50,809 nt of DNA from Bacteroidales bacterium (GTDB lineage: Bacteria > Bacteroidota > Bacteroidia > Bacteroidales > UBA3824): positions 1 through 50,809 of the forward strand of contig JAFYDK010000014.1 of assembly GCA_017544805.1 (NCBI GenBank), read 5' to 3'. Below, piece after piece: positions 1 to 7,921 of the stretch (its first letter is position 1; each line of letters opens with the position of its first letter). The notes below the pieces were generated by a model. It searched no databases. It saw only the letters and a list, made by a program, of their open reading frames with translations, and was not told where the DNA came from. A program made the position numbers and the translations under genes.

Positions 1-2
1 GC

Positions 3-188
3 ACATATTCAAAATATATATGGGGAAACAATGCAAATATACCCTCGTGTGAAGAGGCTGCTCGATTTTCGTTTGAAATTCATCCGGAATTTTTGTATCA
101 TTTATGTGGCGATAAAATACCTTTTGGATGTCATGCGTACAGAAAATACGATTATGAAACTTTTTGGAAATTTCATATAAAAGACTAA
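3..188 (+). CDS. DUF5672 family protein, C-terminal end (partial)
   Basis: Frame 3 is open from the window edge and ends with TAA at 186-188, giving the last 61 residues of a protein. The tail contains PFGCHAYRKYDYETFW, which resembles the closing motif of DUF5672 proteins (PFGCHAW-x-KYD-x-xFW). That family is found in bacterial surface-glycan clusters and is thought to be glycosyltransferase-related. A SFEIHPEFLYHLCG stretch just before it also fits. The start lies outside the window. A glycosyltransferase follows after 61 bases on the same strand, so this is probably the upstream part of the same glycan cluster. The family call is from memory of the motif, and the exact substrate is unknown. 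Confidence 0.7.
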   Translation, partial: TYSKYIWGNNANIPSCEEAARFSFEIHPEFLYHLCGDKIPFGCHAYRKYDYETFWKFHIKD

Positions 189-249
189 TTTATTCGTTCT
201 ATTTAACATATCCGAAATATATACAAATTAATATAACAAAAACTATATT

Positions 250-1092
250 ATGAAATTATCTATTATTACAATAAACTTGAATAACGTCATAGGACTTAGA
301 AAAACGATTGAGAGTGTATCAAGTCAAACTTCGGATAATTATGAACATATAATAATAGACGGAGGCAGTACAGACGGTAGTGTCAAAGTTATTGAAAATT
401 TTTTACAAGATAAGAATTATGCAAAACATGTTTCTTATTGGTGTAGTGAAAAAGATAAAGGTATTTATGATGCGATGAACAATGGTATTGATAAAGCATC
501 TGGTGATTATTGTTTTTTCCTTAATAGTGGAGATACTTTTTGTGATACCAATGTTGTTAAAAGAGTAAATGAATATTGTTTTGATGAGGATATTGTGTAT
601 TTTAATATTTTGAAAGTGTGCAATGGACAAAGTACTTTGCATAAATATTCATCATCAATAATTAATGAAAAGTTTTTTTATCAAAATAATATTTGTCATC
701 AAAGTGTGCTTATTAAGACAGAATTGCAGAAACGAAAAAAATATAGTACTAATTATAAACTTGTCAGTGACTATGCATTTCTTATTGATGTATTATTGAT
801 AGAAAAATGTACATATAGATATATTGATGATGTTTTATGTAATTATGATGCAGAGTTTGGTGTTAGTAGTAGGGAAATTGATTTAATGCAAAATGAGCGT
901 TTTATGGTTCTTCGAGATTATTTAATCTACAAAATTAAAAATAACAATGGAATAACTTATTTATACTATGATTATGAATATGCCTATGGTGGTCTTGTAA
1001 ATAAATTTCGAAAAATATTAAATTTTATATCTCGCATAACTTTTAGACGAAATTCAAAAGTATATAATCAATTGGAATTACAATTAAAATAA
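250..1092 (+). CDS. GT2 family glycosyltransferase (WcaE-like)
   Basis: A 280-residue cytosolic or membrane-associated glycosyltransferase of the GT-A fold. It starts directly with the beta strand LSIITINLNN, followed by the family hallmark IIIDGGSTDGS (about residues 35-45), KGIYDAMNNGIDKASGDY (about 70-90) and FLNSGDTF, where SGD stands in the DxD-type metal/nucleotide position. The order of motifs (GGSTDGS, then YDAMNNG, then NSGD) is that of WcaE-like enzymes of colanic-acid-type clusters. The C-terminus is basic (KFRKILNFISRITFRRNSK) and may sit on the membrane. It lies between a DUF5672 protein and a broken second glycosyltransferase. The sugar transferred cannot be told from sequence. 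Confidence 0.9.
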   Translation: MKLSIITINLNNVIGLRKTIESVSSQTSDNYEHIIIDGGSTDGSVKVIENFLQDKNYAKHVSYWCSEKDKGIYDAMNNGIDKASGDYCFFLNSGDTFCDTNVVKRVNEYCFDEDIVYFNILKVCNGQSTLHKYSSSIINEKFFYQNNICHQSVLIKTELQKRKKYSTNYKLVSDYAFLIDVLLIEKCTYRYIDDVLCNYDAEFGVSSREIDLMQNERFMVLRDYLIYKIKNNNGITYLYYDYEYAYGGLVNKFRKILNFISRITFRRNSKVYNQLELQLK

Positions 1093-1109
1093 TTATCTTA
1101 TTTGTACTT

Positions 1110-1340
1110 ATGTCATCTCCTAAAATTTCCATCATAGTTCCCGTTTATAAAGTAGAGTCGTTGTCTTGACAGTATTGTTTTTCAGACATTTACTGATTGG
1201 GAGTGTATTTTAGTAGATGATGGTAGTCCCGATAATTCAGGAAAAATTTGCGATGAATATGCTCAAAAAGATTATAGGTTTAAGGTTATTCATCAAGAAA
1301 ATTTAGGGGGCTACTGCAAGAAATAAGGAATCGGATGAGT
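1110..1340 (+). pseudogene. Broken, truncated copy of the GT2 gene start at 2789
   Basis: From its ATG at 1110 this stretch matches the first roughly 255 bases of the intact glycosyltransferase gene at 2789 almost base for base, but it is wrecked. After KISIIVPVYKVE, 16 bases of the intact copy are replaced by 5, and the frame runs into TGA within 20 codons. Further on, the match resumes (ECILVDDGSPDNSG in the shifted frame) and then small indels near 1303-1330 break it again. The similarity ends near 1340, where the tandem repeats and the ATPase gene begin. It is therefore the remnant of a duplicated or interrupted glycosyltransferase. Confidence 0.88.
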
Positions 1341-1362
1341 TATTTTTTGAATAGTCATTTAT

Positions 1363-1431
1363 AAAAATTCGTCAAATGCCACAATAAAAATCCGTCAAAT
1401 GCCACAATAAAAATTCGTCAAATGCCATAAT
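1363..1431 (+). repeat. Three tandem 23-bp repeats
   Basis: Three head-to-tail copies of a 23-base unit (1363-1385, 1386-1408, 1409-1431). The copies differ only by single substitutions: a T/C change in the second and a C/T change in the third. The core of the unit is TCGTCAAATGCCACAAT, preceded by a run of five A. There are no spacers between units, so it is not a CRISPR. The array lies just before the promoter of the DUF4143 ATPase and just after the broken glycosyltransferase. It may be a boundary of the inserted segment or an upstream binding array. Confidence 0.9.
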
Positions 1432-1448
1432 AAAAATAACTAAAATAC

Positions 1449-1479
1449 TTTGTTTCAATACTTTTATTGTTTATATTTG
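1449..1479 (+). promoter_or_regulatory. Bacteroidota-type promoter for the DUF4143 ATPase
   Basis: TTTG at 1449-1452, then 19 bases, then TATATTTG at 1472-1479. This fits the Bacteroidota primary-sigma pattern (TTTG, 19-21 bases, TAnnTTTG) exactly. The ATG at 1502 follows 22 bases later. The ATPase thus carries its own promoter inside the glycan cluster. Confidence 0.75.
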
Positions 1480-1501
1480 CGCTGTTAAAAGTATAAAAAA
1501 T

Positions 1502-2779
1502 ATGGCGAAATATCGGGAAAGAATTGCTGACCAATTGTTGAAAGATGAATTGGAAGGTGCGGGTGCAGTTTTGATTGAAGGTCCTAAATGGTGCGGCAAA
1601 ACTACAACTGCCGAACAACAGTCGAAAAGTGTCGTATATATGAACGACCCTGCCGTTGAAAAAGAATTATTGTCTGTTGTGGATACGAATATAAAACTTA
1701 TCCTTAAAGGTGCGACACCGCGTTTGATTGATGAATGGCAAACAGCACCTGCATTATGGGATGCAATTCGTTTTGAAGTTGATCACAGAGATATAAGTGT
1801 AGGGCAGTTTATTTTGACTGGCTCGGCTGTTCCTGCCCATACAGAAAAAATCCATCATTCAGGTGCAGGACGTTTTAGTTGGCTTACAATGCGACCGATG
1901 TCTTTGTGGGAATCGCAAGAATCTTCGGGTGAAGTAAGTCTTGGCGAATTGTTCAAAGGAAAACAACCGTCTGAATCCGTCAGAAATATTGAAATTGAGG
2001 AATTGGCATTTTTAGTATGCCGTGGTGGTTGGCCTGCTTCAATTTCAATGGGGAAAAAAGCAGCATTGAAACAAGCATACAATTATATAGATGCCGTTTG
2101 CAACACAGATATTTCAAGAGTTGACGGTATCAAACGTGAATCTTCTTTTTGTAAACGTCTTTTAAGAAGTTATGCACGAAATCTTGGAACGCAAGCACCG
2201 CTTAGTACATTATACGCCGATGTCGTAACAAATGACGGGGCTTCACTAAGTGAAAACACTATTGCGTCATATATTCAAGCATTGAAGAAAATTTTCGTAA
2301 TTGAAGATATGCCGGCATGGAATCCTAATTTACGTAGTAAATCTGCGATTAGAACTTCTGAAACCCGTTATTTTGTTGATTCTTCTATGGCAGTTGCTGC
2401 ACTTGGTTTGGGACCTGCCGATTTAATAAACGATTTACATACTTTCGGTTTTATTTTTGAAACTATGGCGGTCAGGGATTTGCGTGTTTATGCACAAGCA
2501 TTGGATGGTGGCGTGTTTCATTTCAGAGACCGTAACGGATTGGAATGTGATGCTGTGATACATTTGCGCAATGGCTCATACGGACTTGTTGAAATAAAAC
2601 TTGGCGGTGAAAAAAACATCGAAGACGGTGCTAAATCGCTCAACCGTTTATCCGAAAAAATTGATACAGATAGAATGAAGCAACCGTCTTTTAAGATGGT
2701 TTTGACAGGATTGGGGCAATACGCTTACACACGTAAAGATGGTGTTATGGTTGTGCCGATAGGATGTCTTAAACATTAA
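1502..2779 (+). CDS. AAA-type ATPase with DUF4143 C-terminal domain
   Basis: A 425-residue member of the orphan ATPases that pair an N-terminal AAA_14 module with a C-terminal DUF4143 domain. Walker A is GPKWCGKT (residues 27-34), Walker B is RLIDEW (74-79) and sensor 1 is ILTGSA (104-109). The C-terminal part carries LECDAVIHLRNGSYGLVEIKLG, whose spaced D and E-x-K resemble a PD-(D/E)XK nuclease core. The function of this family is not established; such genes are common and mobile in anaerobes. It has its own promoter, lies between a broken and an intact copy of one glycosyltransferase, and ends only 9 bases before the latter, so it looks like an insertion into the cluster. Confidence 0.92.
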   Translation: MAKYRERIADQLLKDELEGAGAVLIEGPKWCGKTTTAEQQSKSVVYMNDPAVEKELLSVVDTNIKLILKGATPRLIDEWQTAPALWDAIRFEVDHRDISVGQFILTGSAVPAHTEKIHHSGAGRFSWLTMRPMSLWESQESSGEVSLGELFKGKQPSESVRNIEIEELAFLVCRGGWPASISMGKKAALKQAYNYIDAVCNTDISRVDGIKRESSFCKRLLRSYARNLGTQAPLSTLYADVVTNDGASLSENTIASYIQALKKIFVIEDMPAWNPNLRSKSAIRTSETRYFVDSSMAVAALGLGPADLINDLHTFGFIFETMAVRDLRVYAQALDGGVFHFRDRNGLECDAVIHLRNGSYGLVEIKLGGEKNIEDGAKSLNRLSEKIDTDRMKQPSFKMVLTGLGQYAYTRKDGVMVVPIGCLKH

Positions 2780-2788
2780 TAAAGCATT

Positions 2789-3727
2789 ATGAATTTCTCT
2801 CCCAAAATTTCCATCATAGTTCCCGTTTATAAAGTTGAAAAATACTTAAGGAAATGTCTTGACAGTATTGTTGCTCAGACATTTACTGATTGGGAGTGTA
2901 TTTTAGTAGATGACGGTAGTCCTGATAATTCGGGCGAGATTTGCGACGAATATGCTCAAAAAGATTATAGGTTTAAGGTTATTCATCAAGAAAATAAAGG
3001 AGTTAGTGCAGCAAGAAATAAGGGATTAGATGAAGCAAAAGGTGAGTGGATTGGGTTTGTGGATTCTGATGATTGGATAGAAAAAGAAACGTATGAAGTC
3101 GCATATAGTAAGGCTGTAAAAGAAGGTGTGGATTTAATTCAATGGGGGGTATTTATTGAGTTTACAGATAGAATTAGTAAAGTTGCTTTTAAAGAAAAGG
3201 TTATAACATATTCGGATGCTGTTAAATACTGGTTTCCAAGTATGTGGCATAAATTAGTTTTGAGAAAATTAATTTATGACAATAATATTACATTTCCTGT
3301 GGGAATCAAAATTTCCGAAGACAGAATATTCGCATATCAATGTTACATGAATGCAAAAAAGAGTTTGTCCATAAAGGATTGTTTTTATCATTATATGATG
3401 AATGGCGCATCAGTTACTCATAATATGACAGAAGATATGCTACGTCAAGAAGAAAAATTACTACGAGGGTTTGAAGAAGAATTAATACGAAAAAATATTA
3501 AAATGAATGACTTTTTATTATTTATAAAAGTCGAAACAAAAATTAGAACTTTAATAAAACTTTCGCCGCCGAATTTTGATTTGTGCAGAAACATTTTTTC
3601 TGAAGTAAATAATCTTTTTATATGCCGTAAAACAGTTTTTTTTACCTTTGTATTCGTTTGGATATATGTCCGTATGGACTTTATAGCACGCTTATTGATA
3701 TGGATTCTGAAAAAAAGATATTTATGA
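2789..3727 (+). CDS. GT2 family glycosyltransferase (EpsJ-like)
   Basis: A 312-residue GT-A glycosyltransferase. It opens with KISIIVPVYKVEKYLRKCLD (residues 5-24), followed by VDDGSPDNSGEICDEYA (about 40-57), GVSAARNKGLDEAKGEW and the metal-binding FVDSDDW (about 90-96). This motif set is that of EpsJ/KfoC-like transferases adding a hexose to a lipid-linked glycan. The last 40 residues are hydrophobic (FFTFVFVWIYVRMDFIARLL), suggesting membrane contact. Its stop overlaps the start of the mutase gene as ATGA, so the two are translationally coupled. Its first 255 bases have a decayed near-twin at 1110. Confidence 0.92.
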   Translation: MNFSPKISIIVPVYKVEKYLRKCLDSIVAQTFTDWECILVDDGSPDNSGEICDEYAQKDYRFKVIHQENKGVSAARNKGLDEAKGEWIGFVDSDDWIEKETYEVAYSKAVKEGVDLIQWGVFIEFTDRISKVAFKEKVITYSDAVKYWFPSMWHKLVLRKLIYDNNITFPVGIKISEDRIFAYQCYMNAKKSLSIKDCFYHYMMNGASVTHNMTEDMLRQEEKLLRGFEEELIRKNIKMNDFLLFIKVETKIRTLIKLSPPNFDLCRNIFSEVNNLFICRKTVFFTFVFVWIYVRMDFIARLLIWILKKRYL

Positions 3728-4824
3728 TTTACGATTATCTTATTGTTGGTTCTGGTCTATTTGGTGTTACATTCGCATACAAGGCAAAACAGATTGGTAA
3801 AAAATGCCTCGTAATTGACAAACGCCCGCACATTGGTGGCAACGTTTATTGCGAAAATATCGAAGGTATAAATGTTCACAAATACGGAGCGCATATTTTC
3901 CATACTTCCAACAAAAAAGTTTGGGATTTTGTGAACTCTTTTGTGCCTTTCAACCGTTATACGAATTCTCCTGTGGCAAATTTTAAAGGAAAACTTTACA
4001 ATTTGCCGTTTAATATGAACACGTTTTATCAGATGTGGGGTGTTACAACCCCCGAAGAGGCAGCAAAAAAACTCGAAGAACAACGTAAAGAATCTAAAAT
4101 TGACTTCCCGCAAAATCTTGAACAACAAGCATTAAACCTTGTCGGTAGAGACATTTATGAAACGTTGATAAAAGGTTACACCGAAAAACAATGGGGTAGA
4201 AAATGTACTGAACTCCCGGCTTTTATTATCAAACGTCTTCCCTTGAGAATGACTTTTGACAACAATTATTTCAACGATTCTTATCAAGGTATTCCTATTG
4301 GCGGTTATAATAAATTGATAGACGGGCTTTTAGATGGTATTGAAACCCAAACGAATGTTGATTTCTTTGAAAACCGCTTGGAATTGGAAAAACTTGCTAA
4401 AAAAATAGTTTTTACGGGTTCGATTGACCAATTTTACGATTATAAATTCGGAAAACTTGAATACCGCACAATCCGTTTTGAAACCGAAATTTTGGACGTT
4501 CAGAATTTTCAGGGCAATGCGGTCATAAATTATACCGAAGCAAAAATTCCTTATACCCGCATTATCGAACACAAGCATTTTGAGCCGGAAAATCCCGCGT
4601 ATCGAAACAATAAAACGGTGATTTCTAAAGAGTTTTCTTCGGAATGGACAAAAGATTCTGAGCCGTTTTATCCTGTTAATGACGAGAAAAATACAACTCT
4701 GTATCAGAAATATAAAGTCTTAGCTGACAATGAAAAAAATGTCATTTTTGGCGGCAGATTGGCGGAATACAAATATTATGATATGGACGATGTAATCGAA
4801 AAAGCGATAAATTTCTCAATATGA
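3724..4824 (+). CDS. glf: UDP-galactopyranose mutase
   Basis: A flavoenzyme of 366 residues that interconverts UDP-galactopyranose and UDP-galactofuranose, making the donor for galactofuranose-containing surface glycans. The FAD-binding Rossmann motif is GSGLFG (residues 9-14), ending in VIDKRPHIGGN. Also visible are the family stretches HKYGAHIFHT and ITEKQWGR-type YTEKQWGRK, and the C-terminal FGGRLAEYKYYDMD. An upstream in-frame ATG at 3658 would add 22 residues that do not belong to the family and would overlap the previous gene by 70 bases. I chose 3724, where ATGA overlaps the previous stop. The next gene starts with the same four-base overlap, so supply and use of galactofuranose look coupled. 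Confidence 0.97.
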   Translation: MIYDYLIVGSGLFGVTFAYKAKQIGKKCLVIDKRPHIGGNVYCENIEGINVHKYGAHIFHTSNKKVWDFVNSFVPFNRYTNSPVANFKGKLYNLPFNMNTFYQMWGVTTPEEAAKKLEEQRKESKIDFPQNLEQQALNLVGRDIYETLIKGYTEKQWGRKCTELPAFIIKRLPLRMTFDNNYFNDSYQGIPIGGYNKLIDGLLDGIETQTNVDFFENRLELEKLAKKIVFTGSIDQFYDYKFGKLEYRTIRFETEILDVQNFQGNAVINYTEAKIPYTRIIEHKHFEPENPAYRNNKTVISKEFSSEWTKDSEPFYPVNDEKNTTLYQKYKVLADNEKNVIFGGRLAEYKYYDMDDVIEKAINFSI

Positions 4825-5714
4825 TTATGAAAAAAAAATCGTGTTTAGCAGTTGTAGTTACTTATAATAGATTGTGCGACCTTAAAATTGCTCTTGAGGC
4901 ACTGCATAATCAAACTTATGGGGATTTAGATATTCTTGTTGTTAATAACGGTAGTATTGACGGTACGAAAGAGTGGTTGCAAACAAGGTCGGATATTTGT
5001 GTCATAAATCAAGAAAATCTTGGCGGTGCGGGAGGTTTCTTTGCGGGAATGGATTATATGATTAGGCATGAATATGAATGGCTTTTTCTGATGGACGATG
5101 ACGGAATTCCGGACAAAAATGAAATTGCTACACTAATTCATGAGTATGATGTAGTATGCAATCATAAAAGAGCGATATTAAATGCTCTTGTTGTTGATAA
5201 AGACAATCATAATCTTACTGTTTTTTCTTGGAAAAGAGAATTGCATATACCCAAAAGTGTTAATGAAATCCGCACTGTTGAATATATTTATGGTGATATA
5301 CATCCATTTAACGGTACTTTAATTCATAGAGATATATTAAAAAGCATAGGATTGATAAAGAAAGAAATGTTTATTTGGGGGGACGAACAAGAATATATGT
5401 CAAGAGCAGTTCATAGTGGAATTGATTTAATAACTGTAACAAAAGCAATTCATTATCATCCGAAAGAAAAAGGTACATGGGGATTTGTTTTCCCTTTGAT
5501 AAAAAAATATAAGGTTTTGTTAAAACCAAAACATTTGTCGCATTTTTTTTATAGAAATGCAGGTTATTTCTTAAATAAATATCCAGAAAATAAAAAAGAA
5601 AATATCCGTTTTGTTGTTGCATATTTTTTAAGGTTTTTACTGCATTTTGAAATTAAAGAATTGATAAAATTTATAAAATACTACATTCGTGGTATGAGAA
5701 ACGATTATAGATAA
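4821..5714 (+). CDS. GT2 glycosyltransferase, probable galactofuranosyltransferase
   Basis: A 297-residue GT2 enzyme. It begins CLAVVVTYNRLCDLKIALEA, followed by VVNNGSIDGTKEW, then ENLGGAGGFFAGMDY and LFLMDDDGIPDKNE, where DDD is the metal-binding motif. The NLGGAGGF stretch is typical of the GlfT/rhamnosyltransferase branch of GT2. A histidine-rich AIHYHPKEKGTWG follows near residue 210. Because it overlaps glf by ATGA, I infer that it transfers galactofuranose, but rhamnose is an alternative. A second ATG at 4827 is an equally possible start. The C-terminal third is rich in F, Y and K and probably lies on the membrane. Confidence 0.88.
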   Translation: MIMKKKSCLAVVVTYNRLCDLKIALEALHNQTYGDLDILVVNNGSIDGTKEWLQTRSDICVINQENLGGAGGFFAGMDYMIRHEYEWLFLMDDDGIPDKNEIATLIHEYDVVCNHKRAILNALVVDKDNHNLTVFSWKRELHIPKSVNEIRTVEYIYGDIHPFNGTLIHRDILKSIGLIKKEMFIWGDEQEYMSRAVHSGIDLITVTKAIHYHPKEKGTWGFVFPLIKKYKVLLKPKHLSHFFYRNAGYFLNKYPENKKENIRFVVAYFLRFLLHFEIKELIKFIKYYIRGMRNDYR

Positions 5715-5718
5715 AGCT

Positions 5719-6627
5719 ATGAAAAACAACGCATTAGATAGTAATAAAATAAAAATTCTTATATGTTGTCATAAGCCTTGTGATTTGCCGCAAGACGATT
5801 TTTTCTTGCCTATTCATGTTGGTGCAGCGATTTCTGATTTTGATTTAGGTTTGCAGCGGGACGATCAAGTTTGTGGTCAGCCTTGCGATAATATCAGTAA
5901 AAAAAATCCTAATTATTGTGAACTTACTGCAATGTATTGGGCTTGGAAAAATATCAAAAAAATCTATCCTGATTTGGAGTATATAGGGCTGAATCATTAT
6001 AGAAGGTATTTCGACTTCGACAAGTCTTTTTCTTTGCGCGAGAGATATATAATTCCGACAAAGGAAACTTCTAATTACAAATTGAATAAAAGTTCCCTTA
6101 TTTCATCGTTAGAAAAAGGGCTGACTATTATTCCTAAAAGAACTTATTATCCTAATGCGTTAGGAGTTATATATTGTGCAAATTTTGTTAGTGATGATTT
6201 TTTTACGGAAAGAGAAATTATAAAAAATATATATCCTGACTATTTTGAAGCATATAATCAGGTTATGTTGCATTCAAATATTATGATTCCGTACAATATG
6301 TTTGTAATGGAATGGTCTAAGTTTGATGCTTATTGTAATTGGTTATTTTCTTTTTTGGGCGATGTTGAAAAAAAACTTAACTTAGAGAATTATTCCGCTC
6401 AGCAAAAACGTATATTCGGGTATATAGCGGAAGAAATTTTTTATGTATGGTTGTTGAAAAACAAAATCAAAACAAAAGAATATCGTGTTATAAAATATGC
6501 TGATGACGATGTAAATCATTTGGGAATTTCAACATGGTTGAAAAAATATGTATTTAATTTTATGAATTTTGTATTAGATAAGTCTGGGTTTAATAAGGAA
6601 TTTTTCTTTCTACGGCTTAAAGATTAA
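5719..6627 (+). CDS. DUF4422 domain glycan-biosynthesis protein
   Basis: A 302-residue protein of the DUF4422 family, found in capsule and O-antigen clusters and regarded as a glycosyltransferase-type enzyme. It begins IKILICCHKPCDLPQDDFF and then shows the family sequence PIHVGAAIS, the conserved NPNYCELTAMYWAWKN (about residues 69-84) and YIGLNHYRRYF (about 93-103). A NMFVMEWSKFDAYCNW stretch follows near 195. It starts four bases after the previous stop and ends two bases before the next gene. It therefore belongs to the same transcription unit as glf and the neighbouring transferase. The acceptor and donor are not readable from sequence. Confidence 0.9.
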   Translation: MKNNALDSNKIKILICCHKPCDLPQDDFFLPIHVGAAISDFDLGLQRDDQVCGQPCDNISKKNPNYCELTAMYWAWKNIKKIYPDLEYIGLNHYRRYFDFDKSFSLRERYIIPTKETSNYKLNKSSLISSLEKGLTIIPKRTYYPNALGVIYCANFVSDDFFTEREIIKNIYPDYFEAYNQVMLHSNIMIPYNMFVMEWSKFDAYCNWLFSFLGDVEKKLNLENYSAQQKRIFGYIAEEIFYVWLLKNKIKTKEYRVIKYADDDVNHLGISTWLKKYVFNFMNFVLDKSGFNKEFFFLRLKD

Positions 6628-6629
6628 AA

Positions 6630-7865
6630 ATGAAAAACTTTTTATATTTTTTTCTTTTGCTTTTTCCTTTTTCTGTTTTTGCGCAGGTTGAGGATTTTGT
6701 TAAGGACGGCATTAAAACGGCACGTATAAGAGTTGACGGGGCAGATTTCGGTTTTCCTATTTGTCAGTTATCTCAGGTGTTGCGTTTGGATTTTGACGTT
6801 TTGGACGATAAATATGAAAATTTATCTTATTCTATTAGACATTGTAATGCCGATTTTGAACCTGACGATTTGAGTTTTAACGAGTTTGCTGAAGGCTTTG
6901 ATGAAAGACAAATTGAGGATTATCAAAATTCTTTCAATACACATCAAAGTTTTACGCATTACACTCTGAAAATTCCTAATGATGATTTACGGCTTTTAAT
7001 CAGCGGAAATTATATCGTTGAAGTTTTTGAAGATTCTGATAGGGATAATGTTGTTTTGCGCAAAAAGTTTATGGTTTATGAAGACTCAGACAATTCTAAA
7101 ATTTCGGCTTTAGTTTCAAAACCGTTTCTTTTGGATTACGCTTTCAATTATCAACAGTTGAAAGTCAGCTTTTTAAATGATAAACTTCAAATCTCGAATC
7201 CAGCTAAATATCTTAAAGTTTTTGCGATGCAAAACACGGATTTTTCTTCGCGTAAGAGGCTTGAAATAAGCGGTTTTTCGCATAATACAATTTTGTATGA
7301 GAAAAATTCGGATGAAAATATTTTTCAAGGCGGTTCCGAATTTAGTTTTTTCGATGCTAAAGATGTACATTTCAAAGCCCTCGGCATCGACGATATTACT
7401 TTCAAAAACGGCATTTATAATTATAAACTGACACCTTTTAAACCGATTGAAATTTCTTATACTTATTTTGAGGATTTAAACGGGCGTTATTATATTAAAA
7501 ACGATAAAGGTTTTTCGCTTGATTTGGAATCCGATTATGTTAAAGTTCTTTTTTCTCTGAAATACGACCCGTTTGCCGATGGTGAAATTTATCTTTACGG
7601 CGAACTTACCGATTATCTTTTTAATTCTGACAGTAAACTCGAATTCAATTCTCAAACATATCTTTGGGAAAAGGAATTACTTTTGAAACAAGGGCTTTAT
7701 AATTTTCAGTTTGTTGAAAAAAATAAAACTACCAATCAAACGAAATACCTTTCCGGCAGTTGGTTTAATACCGAAAATGATTATCTTATAACAGTTTACA
7801 CGACTTTGTTGAAAGATAGGGGAGACCGTCTTATTATGTACAAGGTCGTTAATTCTGTAAAATAA
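6630..7865 (+). CDS. DUF5103 protein, type IX secretion plug-like
   Basis: A 411-residue protein with a clear signal peptide (MKNFLYFFLLLFPFSVFAQ), so it acts in the periplasm or at the outer membrane. The body reads like DUF5103, including the conserved SYSIRHCNADFEPDDLSFNEF, then FTHYTLKIPNDDLRLLISGNY and FMVYE (about residues 65-150). In Flavobacterium this family supplies the Plug protein that closes the periplasmic end of the SprA translocon of the type IX secretion system. The C-terminal 100 residues (GEIYLYGELTDYLFNSDSKL onward) look like a beta-sandwich. It begins two bases after the DUF4422 gene and is the last gene before a strong terminator. That ties it by transcription to the glycan genes. 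Confidence 0.87.
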   Translation: MKNFLYFFLLLFPFSVFAQVEDFVKDGIKTARIRVDGADFGFPICQLSQVLRLDFDVLDDKYENLSYSIRHCNADFEPDDLSFNEFAEGFDERQIEDYQNSFNTHQSFTHYTLKIPNDDLRLLISGNYIVEVFEDSDRDNVVLRKKFMVYEDSDNSKISALVSKPFLLDYAFNYQQLKVSFLNDKLQISNPAKYLKVFAMQNTDFSSRKRLEISGFSHNTILYEKNSDENIFQGGSEFSFFDAKDVHFKALGIDDITFKNGIYNYKLTPFKPIEISYTYFEDLNGRYYIKNDKGFSLDLESDYVKVLFSLKYDPFADGEIYLYGELTDYLFNSDSKLEFNSQTYLWEKELLLKQGLYNFQFVEKNKTTNQTKYLSGSWFNTENDYLITVYTTLLKDRGDRLIMYKVVNSVK

Positions 7866-7873
7866 TTTTTAAG

Positions 7874-7903
7874 AAAAAAGCCGCAAAAAAATGCGGCTTT
7901 TTT
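7874..7903. terminator. Bidirectional intrinsic terminator between convergent genes
   Basis: A perfect 12-bp stem (7874-7885 with 7892-7903) whose core is GCCGCA/TGCGGC, a loop of six A, and T runs on both strands. It lies between the plug-like gene on + and the DJ-1-like gene on -, and can serve both. Confidence 0.9.
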
Positions 7904-7921
7904 TCTTGGAAAAAAAAGGAA

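Noticed and set aside
1363..1431. Short direct repeats that could suggest a CRISPR array
   Set aside because: The units abut each other with no spacers, there are only three, and no cas gene is near.
3658..3723. Upstream ATG giving 22 extra residues on UDP-galactopyranose mutase
   Set aside because: The added residues are not part of the family and lie in the preceding gene; the ATGA overlap at 3724 fits better.
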